From Pyrenopolyporus hunteri (taxonomy: Eukaryota; Ascomycota; Sordariomycetes; Xylariales; Hypoxylaceae): a DNA stretch of 64,000 nucleotides. Each line of letters begins with the position of its first letter. Position 1 is the first letter of the stretch. The notes beneath the pieces were generated by a model that saw nothing but the letters and a program-made list of their open reading frames with translations, did not search any database and was not told the origin of the DNA. Made by a program: the position numbers and the translations under genes. The stretch spans positions 682,001 to 746,000 of the forward strand of contig CADCXC010000037.1 of the NCBI GenBank assembly GCA_902806595.1, read 5' to 3'. Of this stretch, positions 1 to 11,616 are shown one piece after another.

Positions 1-2070
1 CAGATGAGGCCGGAGTAGCGCTATTATATGCGCCACCCTGTCAATTTGTGCTGAACAATGCATTCTTGCAAAATCCCCGCGTCTCTCAGGGCGGCTCTCG
101 TCAAACACGATGTCGTCGAATCATCCTTCGAGCATCGCAATTGACGGTATTCGTCGATGCGCCCAATCTTACATGTAAGATGCCTACGTACTTAGGTACC
201 TCCCTAGTAAACGGACCGTAAGCGAATTCATCCAAGATTGCAAGATCAAGGACCAATGGCAGAGGTGATATTAGACCGGGGGAGACATGCAGCGCCGAAG
301 AGATATGTCTCAAACAGCTATATTAGGTACCTAGGTAGGTAGGTCGGGTACTCGGTAGCCCTTATGTATTTACGTTGCCAGGTAAGTCCAGGTGTGTGCA
401 TTATAAGTCCAGGTAAGCCGGGCAGGTAAGCCAAGTTATTACCCGTACGTGATATTGATTGATATTATTGTACCAGCTAGGTTGAATACCTAGGTAGGTA
501 GATAACTGGGTAGGTATAACGAAGCAAGGTCTGGTTGAGCTAGCAAGATAACAAGCGTCAATGACAACACTACCTCCGGTATATGTATCTACTTTACCTC
601 CTCTACCTACTTCCATCCTCCCGACACGTTCTGTTGCGATTGCTGAAAATAGGCAAAGTATCTAAGGATTCGAGGCGAGGCGAGTGGGATACATAAGCGT
701 TGTCATCCTCCACGTGTGGCGGACGACAAAAAACCTACATGTAGTTATCACAAGAGGCTACATACACTTCATCACGCATAGAGTTGGTCCAATCCAAATT
801 ACTCATGTGTCTATGTATGGATCCCTTAGCTGCTACCACACACGTAAGTTCCAAGCCATTCCATAGACCATGTAGTGCCGTTTTTATGCAAGACATCATG
901 GATCAGACTATCCGGTTGGTGAACACAATTTTTTTTTTCCTTCTCGTCTCCCACGCTTGCGGTAAGGCACGTCAGGGAGGCTTACCGAGGGCCGTCGAGT
1001 TCGCTCGGGCTTCCCAATAGACCATAAGCGGTAAGCCCTAGATTCTTTTAATTTTTTTTTTTTACACGATAGTTTCATAGTTTCGCTTTCGTACGTGCCA
1101 CGATGGGACGAGAGGGTTTATGGCGAGTTCGGTGCGGGCTTCTACACTAGTTGCAACAGCGCGAAAATTGAAATTTGGCCGTCCACGCCCACCCCTGCAA
1201 AGCCCAGACAACCAGATTTCTTACCCCTGCTCGTACGTATACGTATATGTTGAATAGCGCTGTTCCTGCCTTGTCTACCTCATCACTCAGGAACGGGTAG
1301 ACATCGAGTGACCGAAATAGGTTTGGGACAATTTAAGGGGGCCCGCTGTTCCCAATCTCACGCCAACCACAGCTGTTGCTTCCCTTCCTCGCCTGCTCTC
1401 GTACAATATACCTTGGTAGATTACCTACTACACAAGGTAGCTTCGTCTGTCTTGTTGTAGCAGGCGCAAGGGGATCTCCCCGGGTTTGGCCTAGCAGAAA
1501 GATAGATCAATCACCCTAACAGCCTTGGCCCCGGGCCTCTCGCTACGCCCTCATTTCCTCCCTCTTCCATCCCAATCCCTCTCCCGCTGGAGGATTCCTA
1601 AAAAGAAAAGCATCACTCACTTTCTTGGGGAAGAAAAAAATAACGAACCTCATCACGATCACGTTCGAGATACCTTAATTTGGAGAGGAAGGGAGTTCGT
1701 GGGGGAATAAGTCGAACTACATCATAAATCCCCAGCTTCCGACTGCTCCCTCCCCCAGCACCAAGCTGAATCGAGCACCCTCAAATCCTGACAAACGCGA
1801 GTCAGACTGCCTTCGACCACATAGCGCAGGGAGAGGGACACGATTCCCACAGCTATTTCAACCACAACGTCCCAATTGAAGGAAAAGAAAAGAAAAGAAA
1901 AAAAATACGGCGACAAGCTACCGCGGGGTGTCGCGTTTCCCGATATCAACGATTATCAAAGCTAGGAAAGCGAAGCACCGTCAACTCGAAGTACATTTTC
2001 TAGGAAATTACTCAATCTACATCGTTCAAAAGCCCATCTTTGCGCGATCCCCTCGCGCCGCTACCGTCAA
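1..2070. other. Intergenic, no gene recognised
   Basis: No reading frame here resembles a known protein; the longest are under 80 codons. The left part (about 326-345 and 487-516) holds TAGG runs and CCTAGG palindromes like those across the window. Several poly-A/T tracts lie between 930 and 1070. The part nearest the next gene (about 1500-2070) is likely its promoter and 5' leader, with pyrimidine-rich stretches and an AAAAG-rich run at 1880-1902. Confidence 0.6.
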
Positions 2071-3291
2071 ATGGGGTCGACAAATTTTGGCAATTTCGAC
2101 GTACGTCGCTCTTTAGTCGGACTTTGTGGCCGATACACTCCCATTCCATGAGCAACGCTAACTTTCCATGCTACCTACAGGCGTTTTGTCGCGATTCGAC
2201 TTTACCGGTCTGCAATGTACGTCCGCCGAGTAACACGGTTATGCGTCATCCCGCCAAGGGCCCGAAGTGTTACTGACACGCAGGATTAGGTTCTCTCGGA
2301 AACTCATACGCAACGTGGCGGATGGGGTGGTTGCGAATTGCAAGGCATCCCATTGTCTGGCGAGGACCGTTATCTAGGGAACCTAGGTCTGTCCAGTTTT
2401 GCGCATGCTGCAAATTTTTTTTTCTCTTGCTGACTGTGCTTAGGGTCTATATTACTTTGCGGTATCGCCATCGTCGTGTCAATACTACTCTTGCTGCGTT
2501 CGGAGAGGAAGAAAGCTGCAGTTGGCCGGAGGTCCGTGACGAGCTCCTCAGGCTGAAAGGCTCTCTTGACTAATCTGGCTGCAGGGAAATGCAATTGTTC
2601 CTCATCGGTTACATCATAATCGAAATATGCGAAATATTCACGGTTGGGGAGTTTCCCCTTAATGCGACAGCGCGTATTGTATGCGACATCCCGATAGAAT
2701 CAGAATTCTGTGTTAGGGAAGCTAATTTTGGTTATCTGGCAGGCTTTCACAGGCATCCACATCGGAATGATCATCGCGACGACGTGGATTCTGCTACTGA
2801 ATGCCATAGTAGGATATCAGATACTCGACGACGGAACCCCGCTCTCCATAGGACTCATGCTCATCTCCGGCGCCGTCTTCTTCGTCGGCACCGGCTATAT
2901 CACGCTCGATACGGGTTACCACTGGACCAACGAGTTCGTTCCCGATCCTAACAATCATTACCGAAACATCGCCCTCTACGTTCTCTACCAGCTGGCACCG
3001 CTCATCTTCCTCGTGGCTTTCTACGTCTTAGAAGCCGTGCTCGTTCTGAGGATACTTAACGAGCTTCGACCTATGATCTATCTCACGAGTGCCGCGGTCC
3101 TATTCGCGATAGGGCAGATCTTCAACTACGTCATCAGCCCGTATATCTGCAACGGAACGAGCGGCAAGATCGACGGAGCGTTATTCCAGACGCTCTTCAC
3201 TCTGCTCTCGGTTGTCATGGTCTGGATATTCTGGTCGAGTATCACCGAAGACGACTGGCCGATTGCCAGCCAGCCCACGGGCTACCCTTAA
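2071..3291 (+). CDS. Chs7-family chitin synthase export chaperone (divergent paralogue), six exons
   Basis: Exons 2071-2100, 2181-2216, 2290-2386, 2444-2531, 2585-2678 and 2743-3291 give a 297-residue multispanning membrane protein. It starts MGSTNFGNFD, then a short Cys-containing segment ending in LPVCN, as at the Chs7 N-terminus. Family hallmarks are the basic loop RSERKKAAVGRREM, the NAIVGYQ...DDGTPLS segment, a late GQIF helix and a closing WSSITEDDW block matching the Chs7 WDSITKEDL motif. Chs7 helps class IV chitin synthase leave the endoplasmic reticulum, so the product should sit in the ER membrane with about seven helices. It differs enough from canonical Chs7 that a paralogue with another client is possible. 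For intron 2 the first acceptor (CAG at 2283) would put a stop in frame, so the TAG at 2289 is used. Introns are 53-80 bp. The family call is firm; the client is inference. Confidence 0.8.
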
Positions 3292-4512
3292 TTGTTTTCC
3301 CCACTTATTCACTCATTTGAATACGGAGTCGGCGTTCAGGTTCACCAATATACCCGTTCTTATTCCCTTCTTTTCATTCCTTGGCCATAACCCGTCGATC
3401 AAGACGCCGTCTCGAAAGAAGCGGGCGAATAAAATAGCATCAAGATTTAATACCCGTAGAAATCATAGTTAGCTTACGTAGAGGTGGAGGGAAACAGCAT
3501 GACTGCATGCGCGATATGAAGCGACGCAACTATGCTTAGGGACCTAGGGAAGAGGAAGGGAAGCGAGGGTTCTTATATCGATAGGTACCTACACATGTGT
3601 GTAGGGTGGCAGATGTGCCGTTAGCAAGCTGGCGGAGAGCTTTGAGCGTGGTGGGAAGTATACCCCGGATATGTACGACTACTGTAATGTATATGAAGTC
3701 GTATGATACCTACGTACAGTTGAATACCTAATTTTTCAAGGCAGACGAGCCACTCTGGTGCGGTGTTTCTTGATGTTGCGTTACGTGAATGCAAAACATG
3801 TACTATGTAGTAGGTGGTTTACATCGAGTATAATGGTGTACCTACATGTATGATACCTACCTATCAAACATGTACAAGGGTTCCGACCATGTACTACCTA
3901 CTAATTACCGTGCGTTGTGTATACGTCCCCACTTACCTACATGTACATACCTAGGTATGTTATATGGATATACTCAAGTACCACCCAAGTACCGAGTTTA
4001 TTATCTCTAGCACCTCTGATTGGCCCAGATCCGTGAAGCTTTCGATTAATCTGGGTACCTAGGTGGATACATGTAACTACCTATACATACAATTTACAAG
4101 GCTGCGTAGTTCGCGGCAGCAGCACTTCAACAAAGACGAGCAGCCTCGTCCCTCAAACGTCTCCCACACCCAAAACGTCCTTCTAATTAAGCATTCCAGG
4201 TCCATAGCATTTCTCGGCTTCAGCAGCACCGTACTTACAACGCTGTAGATTGTTTGCGGGGGTTATACTACCCTGTGCACTGCGCTTTACAATGCCGTGA
4301 GGCGTTGGAAGAATAACTCCCCAGCTGCTCATCCCGACCGACTCTACAAGCTCAGTTCTCCCTCGCGCCCACGATACCGTACCACGACGCTACTCCGGAA
4401 AATAGGACACGTCCCTCCGTTAGGTTCCTCCATTAGGTTCCTCCGCTAGGTTTCGCCTAGGTACTTTTAACTCCCGAAATCTACAAGCACGAATCCCTCC
4501 CGCGCCTCGACC
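3292..4512. other. Intergenic region between the Chs7-like gene and SSL1
   Basis: No coding potential is recognised. The stretch 3580-4070 has many TACCTA, ACATGT and CCTAGG words. A three-copy 13 bp tandem repeat lies just upstream of SSL1 (4414-4452) and is listed separately. The rest is presumably the terminator of the upstream gene and the SSL1 promoter. Confidence 0.6.
4414..4452. repeat. Three tandem 13 bp units upstream of SSL1
   Basis: Three adjacent units at 4414-4426, 4427-4439 and 4440-4452 read CCTCCGTTAGGTT, CCTCCATTAGGTT and CCTCCGCTAGGTT. They differ at only one or two positions and end 60 bp before the SSL1 ATG. Placement suggests a promoter or leader element; the function is inference. 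Confidence 0.75.
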
Positions 4513-6063
4513 ATGGCCGACTCCGACGGTGAATATCAGGGCGATGATGCTTCCGATGATGGGCTCGGCGGTCATCATGCGTCGTCCGGTACACGAAACG
4601 GCGCGTCGTCACGTTCTCGGGCCGATAAGGGTAAAAAGGGTACTCGGAAGAGCGTTAAGGCCGCTTGGGAAGACATCCAAAGATCGTGGGACACAGTCGT
4701 CGAAGATGCCGACGGTACACTGGCTGGGGCTATCGAGGGTCGCGCTGAGGCGGAGAAGCGTGCACGATTACTGAAAGATACGACACCCCTTCAGCGCGGT
4801 ATTATACGCCATCTAGTCCTGGTTCTAGATATGTCCTTTGCCATGCTCGAGAAGGATATGCTACCGAGCAGATACGAGCTAAGCATGGCTTACGCCTCGC
4901 AATTCGTCCGAGAATATTTCGAGCAGAACCCCATCTCCCAATTAGCGGTCATAGGCATGCGCGACGGCGTGGCAGTAAGGATAAGCGACATGAGCGGAAA
5001 CCCAGCGGATCACCTAGAGAAGTTGCAGGGGTGGATCAAGCAGGACCCCCAGGGGAACCCAAGTCTGCAGAATGCCCTGGAGATGTGCAGAGGCGCTCTA
5101 TTGTGGGTTTCTCACAGCTAAATCGGAAAAGGATGACGGAACCGGTATGACTGACGATTTTTTCTGGGTTACAGTCACACGCCGTCGCATGGGACGCGAG
5201 AGGTCGTAATAGTCTATGGCGCCTTGATGTCCAGCGACCCAGGCGACATACATGAGACCATCAACTCTCTGGTCACCGACCGCATACGCGTATCTATCGT
5301 CGGCCTCGCCGCGCAAGTCGCTATCTGCGATGAGCTCTGTTCCAAAACTAACGGAGGGGACAACTCGAGCTATAGCATAGCTCTGCACGAGGAGCACTTC
5401 AGAGATCTCCTGTTAGCTATAACGACGCCGCCAGTCACGCGGACCCAGGAGCAGAGCAACGCCAGCCTTCTCATGATGGGCTTTCCTTCGAGGACCCTTG
5501 CTGCCGGCGGAAACATCCATTACTGCGCTTGCCATAACCGGCCCACGCGCGAGGGCTACAACTGCACGCGCTGCGGGTCCCGCGTCTGCAGGCTGCCCAC
5601 CGAGTGTCCCGGCTGCGGACTCACCCTCATCCTATCCACGCACTTGGCCCGGTCATACCACCACCTCTTCCCGCTGCGCAACTGGGTCGAGGTATCCTGG
5701 TCCGAGGCTAAGCGATCCAAGGCCTGCTACTCGTGTCTGACGCCGTTCCCCGAGGCGCCCGACGCCAAGAAGGCCAAGGGTAAGGCCACGAGCAAAGGCA
5801 AGGAGAAGAGCAGCACGACGATACTCCCGCCACTAAAGGGCCTTAGCGAGTCCGGCAGGTATGCATGCGAAGTCTGCGGTAACCATTTCTGCATCGACTG
5901 CGACCTCTTCGCACATGAGGTCCTGCATAACTGCCCGGGATGCCAGAGCGATACGAGGGGTATGCAGAACGGCGATGCCGGCGGTGGCGGCGGTACCACC
6001 GCTACCAACGGCGGAGCGAACGGCGACGCCCAGGGGAATGGCGCCATGGAGATAGACTCGTGA
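4513..6063 (+). CDS. SSL1: TFIIH core subunit Ssl1/p44
   Basis: Two exons (4513-5102 and 5175-6063) encode 492 residues. The product is the p44 subunit of TFIIH, which acts in RNA polymerase II initiation and nucleotide excision repair and stimulates the XPD/Rad3 helicase. After an acidic, basic and serine-rich N-terminus comes the family block WEDIQRSWD and a von Willebrand A domain opening with RHLVLVLDMS (about residues 95-270), including VVIVYGALMSSDPGDIHETI. Cys clusters follow: CACHNRP...CTRCGSRVC...CPGCG near 313-345, CYSC near 380, and a C-terminal C4-type zinc module (CEVCGNHFCIDCD...NCPGC) near 433-456. A Lys-rich low-complexity insert separates the last two. The intron donor is GTGGGT; splicing rebuilds the expected LFHTPSHGTREV junction. 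Length is close to other fungal Ssl1 proteins. Identity is secure. Confidence 0.95.
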
Positions 6064-6894
6064 ACCCAACCCCCCGAACAGCCCGGGATGGAGCTGTGTA
6101 ATGCAGTGCAGGGTAGATAGACCGCGTGTCAGGTCTTTTTTTCAGGAGAACGTTGATGTTTGGTCCTAGTACGGAACTACTGCTAGCCGTACTTCTTCTC
6201 TAGTTGGACAAATGGAGAGCTTGGGCTTTTAAACTGCTCTCTCTCTCCTCTAGCATAACGAATAAACAAGTCAACAAATCGATGGCACTATTGTTACGTG
6301 GAGGGGACAAAAAGGAGTGTTAGCCGGGCCGGATTAGGTCCTCGTCCATATATATTGGTGCTACTGGATAGGGAGTACAGTACCAGAAATACACCAGACT
6401 TATTTAGGGGAAGAGGGCCACGAAGGCGGGGCCTCACACACAGAGGGAGGGAAGGAAAGGCATTTATGTGCTCGTAGCTACCGAGGTAGTAGTTAGGAAG
6501 AGAGAAGATATAGAGATCTTCTGAATGAATGACAGAAAAGTACCACCTCAGCCGACTCCGTAATGCGATTGCTACTGTTTATTGCTGCTACGACTATTAT
6601 TCATATAGCTAGGTAGGTATATACCTGGTATGTAAAGTATGTAGCTACTACCACCTATTTAAGGTATCAACGGCTATCCCCTCGAACCTCTCTCCTCGAG
6701 TCCCCGGTATGCGTTCGTAATGCGATATGCAACCAATCTGATAATCTCGCCGTGCCGCGCCGCTTCATGTTGTTGTGTCGTGAGCTCGTTAGGTATTACT
6801 TGTATCGTACATTATGCTCTAGATGTACACCCCCATCCATCGCTTTACTAGGTGTCTGCGCACTTATTCATTCTCATCCCCCCCTTAACTCTCC
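6064..6894. other. Intergenic region at convergent 3' ends
   Basis: This lies between the ends of SSL1 (+) and the HPPD fragment (-). It contains 3' flanking sequence and a short TAGGTAGGTATATACC run near 6610, with no recognisable gene. Confidence 0.6.
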
Positions 6895-7524
<630 letters not shown>

Positions 7525-7883
7525 TTAGGTAGCTGCAGGTGAAGAGGGAAGAGGGATTCGTATGTAGGTAGAAGGACAGCATAATCTTCGGCGTTCCAAC
7601 AGGGGCCGAAGTGGAGAAACGACGTCGTTCGGATGCAAGGCCAGAGAACGGAGCTAAAACTCGACCGCTGGTCTGTCATAGCTCAAAGTCAGCTGGATGT
7701 ATCAATCCCGTTCCATTTATTCATGTCCATTTACCAAGTCTGCCCGATATACTACTATAGGTCCACCCAATAACCTTCAGATCACCGCCATACTTCTCAG
7801 AATACAACACACTGGCCTCGAAACACCGAGAGATTCATTCGTAGTTGCGATATCTTGTTCTGGAATCACAAAAGATCATCACG

Positions 7884-8675
7884 ATGGCGACCGGTTCTCT
7901 TAGTCGTCGAGACTTCAACGTGCTTGAGAAGATCAAGGACCCGGAGTCGAACCCAGCCACGGCCGTCCTCATAGATGCAACGTTACCCAAAGATCCGAAT
8001 ATAACGGACACATCCGTGTACGACCGTGTTTCTCAAAAGGAACGAGATGTCGTGCTGGCTATGCAGCACCTGGAGATGCAGCTTGCAGGGTTGGAGCCTG
8101 CCTCAACAACAGAGCCCATAGGGGAATACCAACAATGTTTGTCAAGGCTCGGAGAACTCATAACAGAACATCCGAAATACGCTAGTGCTCGAAATAATAG
8201 AGCACAAGCTCTGAGGAGATTATACGGAGATACGATGCTCCTGTCTGGTGTAAATGGACCGAGGGGATTGTTACGGGATATCAATGAGCTCGATAAATCC
8301 GAAGCGGCAGCTCTGGCCCTATCCGATCTCGACGAAGCTATTTCCCTACTGACCCCGAAGAGCATATTCTCTGCTATTTCGCCACAGACGGGAAAGACTT
8401 TGTCACTCGCGCATACCCAACGAGCTGCGATCTATCATATGACTGCCAAGTTCTTCCAGGCGGGCTGCGAAGTGAGGGTTGCGGGAAGAAAGGAGGAAAC
8501 GTGGACAAAGAACGACTTCGAAGAGGCCGCGTCGAGGGATTTTGCGCTAGGTGGAAGATACGGAAACGAGATTGCGAAAGGGCTGGCCGTGAGCACCAAC
8601 CCAACAGCCAAGCTTTGCGGTCAGATGGTGAGAGAGGCCATGAAGAAAGAGTACGGCCCGGCGTATGCCGCATGA
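7884..8675 (+). CDS. TTC36-like tetratricopeptide repeat protein
   Basis: A single exon encodes 263 residues. The ATG at 7884 (ACGATGG context) is preferred to upstream in-frame codons because the family-like sequence starts there (DFNVLEKIKDP). The first TPR contains ASARNNRAQALRRLYGD, closely matching the human TTC36 signature ASAYNNRAQARRLQGD. Later come a DLDEAISLL helix, a TPR-like AHTQRAAIYHM helix, DFEEAASRDFALGG and the C-terminal NPTAKLCGQMVREAM block, which corresponds to NPYAALCNRMLADMM of TTC36. The protein has no membrane segment or signal peptide and is probably a cytosolic adaptor. In mammals TTC36 protects HPPD from ubiquitin-dependent turnover, so its position head-to-head with an HPPD fragment (397 bp apart) is striking. 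It is longer than human TTC36 (189 residues) because of inserts between the repeats. Family identity is well supported; the role in this fungus is inference. Confidence 0.85.
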   Translation: MATGSLSRRDFNVLEKIKDPESNPATAVLIDATLPKDPNITDTSVYDRVSQKERDVVLAMQHLEMQLAGLEPASTTEPIGEYQQCLSRLGELITEHPKYASARNNRAQALRRLYGDTMLLSGVNGPRGLLRDINELDKSEAAALALSDLDEAISLLTPKSIFSAISPQTGKTLSLAHTQRAAIYHMTAKFFQAGCEVRVAGRKEETWTKNDFEEAASRDFALGGRYGNEIAKGLAVSTNPTAKLCGQMVREAMKKEYGPAYAA

Positions 8676-9111
8676 TAATTCATGTTATCGAACCAGCTCT
8701 TTCCTATAAGCCAGCGGAAAATTGGTGCGACCTGTTAAGCGTCGGTTCTCGAGATTTGGACCAGAATCCCGCGGTAACAATATTGATGCGACGCGGCCTT
8801 ATCTGGACCACCTATCATGCTATATAGTATTTTATACCCTTTGTCTGCCGTTGCTCCTTACCCGGTCGAAGGACTCGTGGAGACTCGACATAATATAGAA
8901 ATTTTTGTAGTAATTTGATTCCGGTGAGCTAACTTCATAAGGCCTGGAGATGCCGGATGATGTGACACTTCTGAGTTGATTCGGGGGAAACGTATCCTTG
9001 TTGATATTATCACTTGGTGAAGGATCCGTGCCATAGGTTGGGGCGAGGCAGTACTCGAACTCTGCTGGCTCGGTGTTCGATATTTGGCGGTCCTGTGTCC
9101 GATGTAGGATT
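8676..9111. other. Convergent 3' flank of the TPR gene and NCE101
   Basis: About 436 bp separate the two stop codons. Open frames on both strands here are short and match nothing I recognise. It probably holds the two 3' untranslated regions. Confidence 0.6.
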
Positions 9112-9364
9112 TCATTTTGTCTCCTTATTAAACAGATTACTGAGCCGTCTAAATACAAATTCCGCGTCAGAACTGGAGGCTTGGTATTTCATGTATCGAT
9201 TCCACAGGGTATATATACCTCTTCCCAGCCTCAATAGTTTGCTGTGTTGTTCTGCCTTTCTCCTTGCCTTCACGGTTAATTCTCGTAGCAGCGGCTCCGA
9301 GCCCAATCACGACGGCGAAGATGGGGTCCGCCACGCGGGAGATGATATAGGTTGGAGGGGCCAT
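9112..9364 (-). CDS. NCE101: Nce101-like small membrane protein (non-classical export protein 1)
   Basis: A 60-residue protein is split over two exons, 9364-9219 and 9148-9112 on the minus strand. It starts MAPPTYIISRVADPIFAVVI, continues with a small-residue helix (GLGAAATRI) and then a charged REGKEKGRTTQQT segment, the pattern of filamentous-fungal Nce101 proteins; the yeast protein has the same FSDPLLAIMVG-type core. One membrane helix spans about residues 13-30. Splicing (donor GTATAT, branch CTGAC, acceptor TTTAG) replaces an unlikely readthrough with a basic tail RRLSNLFNKETK. The yeast gene was linked to secretion of leaderless proteins; the biochemical role is unclear. It shares a 410 bp intergenic region with the divergently transcribed RPL27. 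The gene is easy to miss because each exon is very short. Confidence 0.85.
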
Positions 9365-9774
9365 TGAAGCAGTTGGTATGATTAACAGGTATCACGAACC
9401 AGAATTCTAAAGACAGTTGAGCAGTAATCCCTTTTCCGCAATGCCATCTACGTAGTATAGCCCGTCCGACGGTTTCTGCGTATGAAGTTGTTCAGCGTAT
9501 GATTTCCAATTCTGCAATTGACTGCTGGTCGTTAGCGGCTGTGACGCTTGGGCCACGTGCAACAACCCAATGCTGCCCCACCATTTTTCAATTTAGCCAA
9601 TTAAATGCGGAACCCTTCTTCGCTTAATTTTCTCAGGCACATTTTTGAAATTTCCTAAGCCCATCGCAACAACCTTCACTATCGAACGTATTCTCAAACG
9701 CCCCAATCCGACAACCCGCCAACAACCCTCGACTTCCCCTGCCCTTCGACAACGACGACAGCGAAGCCGACAAA
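9365..9774. promoter_or_regulatory. Divergent promoter of NCE101 and RPL27
   Basis: The 410 bp between the two start codons must contain both promoters. The RPL27 side (9640-9770) is pyrimidine-rich and then CGACAACGACGACAGCGAAG-like before the ATG, typical of fungal ribosomal protein leaders. I cannot assign a specific factor site. Confidence 0.5.
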
Positions 9775-10586
9775 ATGAAGTTCCTTAAGGTTGGCCGAGT
9801 CGCCATCATCACCCGCGGCAGATACGCCGGAAAGAAGGTACGTAGAGAGGGAACAATTTTGAAGAAATAAAAAAAAAAGTCTCTGGACGAAGTGGTGGTG
9901 GATTGAACATTGAACTTCGCGCGTACATGCCCACGACCTACGCCTTCGAAAAGCCGACTCCGAGTCGGCAAAATGCACACACAAATCTACGAGATCCCCC
10001 TTTGAGTTTTATATGACGCCGATACGCAATCTGCTGAGAGAAAACTGGGAGCATTCTTCTAACCAAGTTTGACTTGCGCAGGTCGTCATCATCCAGCCCG
10101 TCGACAGCGGCAACAAGGCACACCCGTACGGCCACGCGCTCGTCGCGGGCATCGAGCGCTACCCCTCCAAGATCACCCGACGCATGTCCAAGACGCGACA
10201 GGAGAAGCGATCCAAGATCAAGCCCTTCATCAAGGTCATCAACTACAACCACCTGATGCCCACGCGATACACCCTCGAGCTCGAGGGCCTCAAGGGCGTC
10301 GTGTCCAACGATACCTTCAAGGAGGTCAGCCAGCGGGAGGACGCCAAGAAGAACGTCAAGAAGGTCCTGGAGGAGCGCTACACGAGCGGCAAGAACAGAT
10401 GGTTCTTCACGCCCCTGAGTATGTTTTACCCATCTATACTCTCATGCCATCCTCATTCTCACAAATATCTCCCATTTCCACAATTCTCTCCCATACCCTT
10501 CTCCTCCTCCCCATCCTCCCTCCTTAGAGAGCTACCGAGGGAAGAAGAAGAAAAGTTGCTAATTACTTCTACTCGCAGGATTCTAA
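9775..10586 (+). CDS. RPL27: 60S ribosomal protein L27 (eL27)
   Basis: Three exons (9775-9837, 10082-10418, 10579-10586) encode 135 residues, the family's usual length. The sequence is almost canonical: [66 protein letters not shown], and [14 protein letters not shown] closed by RF. The last exon is only 8 nt: the A left after CCC CTG joins GA TTC TAA to complete Arg-Phe-stop, exactly the conserved ending. The first intron (244 bp) is long for this genome and follows a 21-codon exon, the usual design of fungal ribosomal protein genes. Codons are strongly C/G-ending, as expected for a highly expressed gene. Identity is secure. Confidence 0.97.
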
Positions 10587-11616
10587 ATCCTTTCGTCTGC
10601 ATACTTCCGTCGTTCGGTCTTAAGGGGGTTCGGTCTGGGATGTAAATCGCATCATCAATGGCATTAGGAAGCCTCAAAGGGTCTTGCTCTGAATTCATAA
10701 ATATGAAAAATGACACATTTGACGAATGAACCAACCTCTTACGCCCCCGTGTGTATGCCAGTGATTTGTGACTTGTCCGTCCACAGTCAATCCAGATCAC
10801 CGTCTACTAATTGAGGATTTGGCAAATCCTAATTATATTGTAGGCTTCTGGGATTGGTTCCGAGGTACTGGGTTGGGCATCTGTCTCTGGAGTCTGGAAT
10901 TACTCAACTCGTTTACGGCTATACACTTATACTCCTTATGAATCTTGGACGTCTTAACCGGGTGGACTAAACCATACTGTACTACACTATAGTGTCGTAT
11001 TGGTAATCGTCCCTCTTAACGAAAATTTCGCGGGGTTTCTAATCCATACAACGATAACATCGTAGTATGATAACGTACCTGGATAGTCATCGTAATTTCA
11101 TCCCGTAAGGTCCCATCCAGAAAAACCCGGATAGCCTAAATATATACTTGCTATAGACGAGCACGAGTAACCAGCATTCCGATCAACAGTGACATATTTT
11201 GATAAGCAAGCAGATAAAGTGCAAATTTGTTGTTTCATTTTCATTCAGGTCTAATACCCTTAAGGCTCTCTAAGTTACATGAAGACTAGCCCTGTCGTAA
11301 TGCGAGCAGATGCAACCCGACCCTTGCAATTGACGCCTGTCTGCTATCTATAGCCGAACGATGATTCCCGTGGCTGCCCGTTCATCGATGTCCACGGTAC
11401 AAAGGAAATGTCGCCAATTACTACGCCCCTTCTGGAAGATAAAGTGGAAAATGTGCAAGTATGTACCCGAAAAATCAGGGTTACGCGTACCAGAACGTCA
11501 CGTAGCGTTAACCCATCAGGCTCAGCTCCCTTATAGGGGTCCAAGCATCACTCCTACCCACCCAGAAGATTACAAAGGCATACGGTGAAGAGGAAGGTTC
11601 AGTGGTACATGACTGC
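10587..11616. other. Intergenic region between the convergent RPL27 and transporter genes
   Basis: No recognisable gene is present. It holds the 3' flanks of RPL27 (+) and of the transporter (-). Composition is AT-richer than the flanking exons and no repeat stands out. Confidence 0.6.

Noticed and set aside
9838..10578. Possible intronic snoRNA in the RPL27 introns
   Set aside because: Ribosomal protein introns often host snoRNAs, but I could not find a proper box C (RTGATGA) paired with a box D (CTGA) at suitable spacing with terminal stems.
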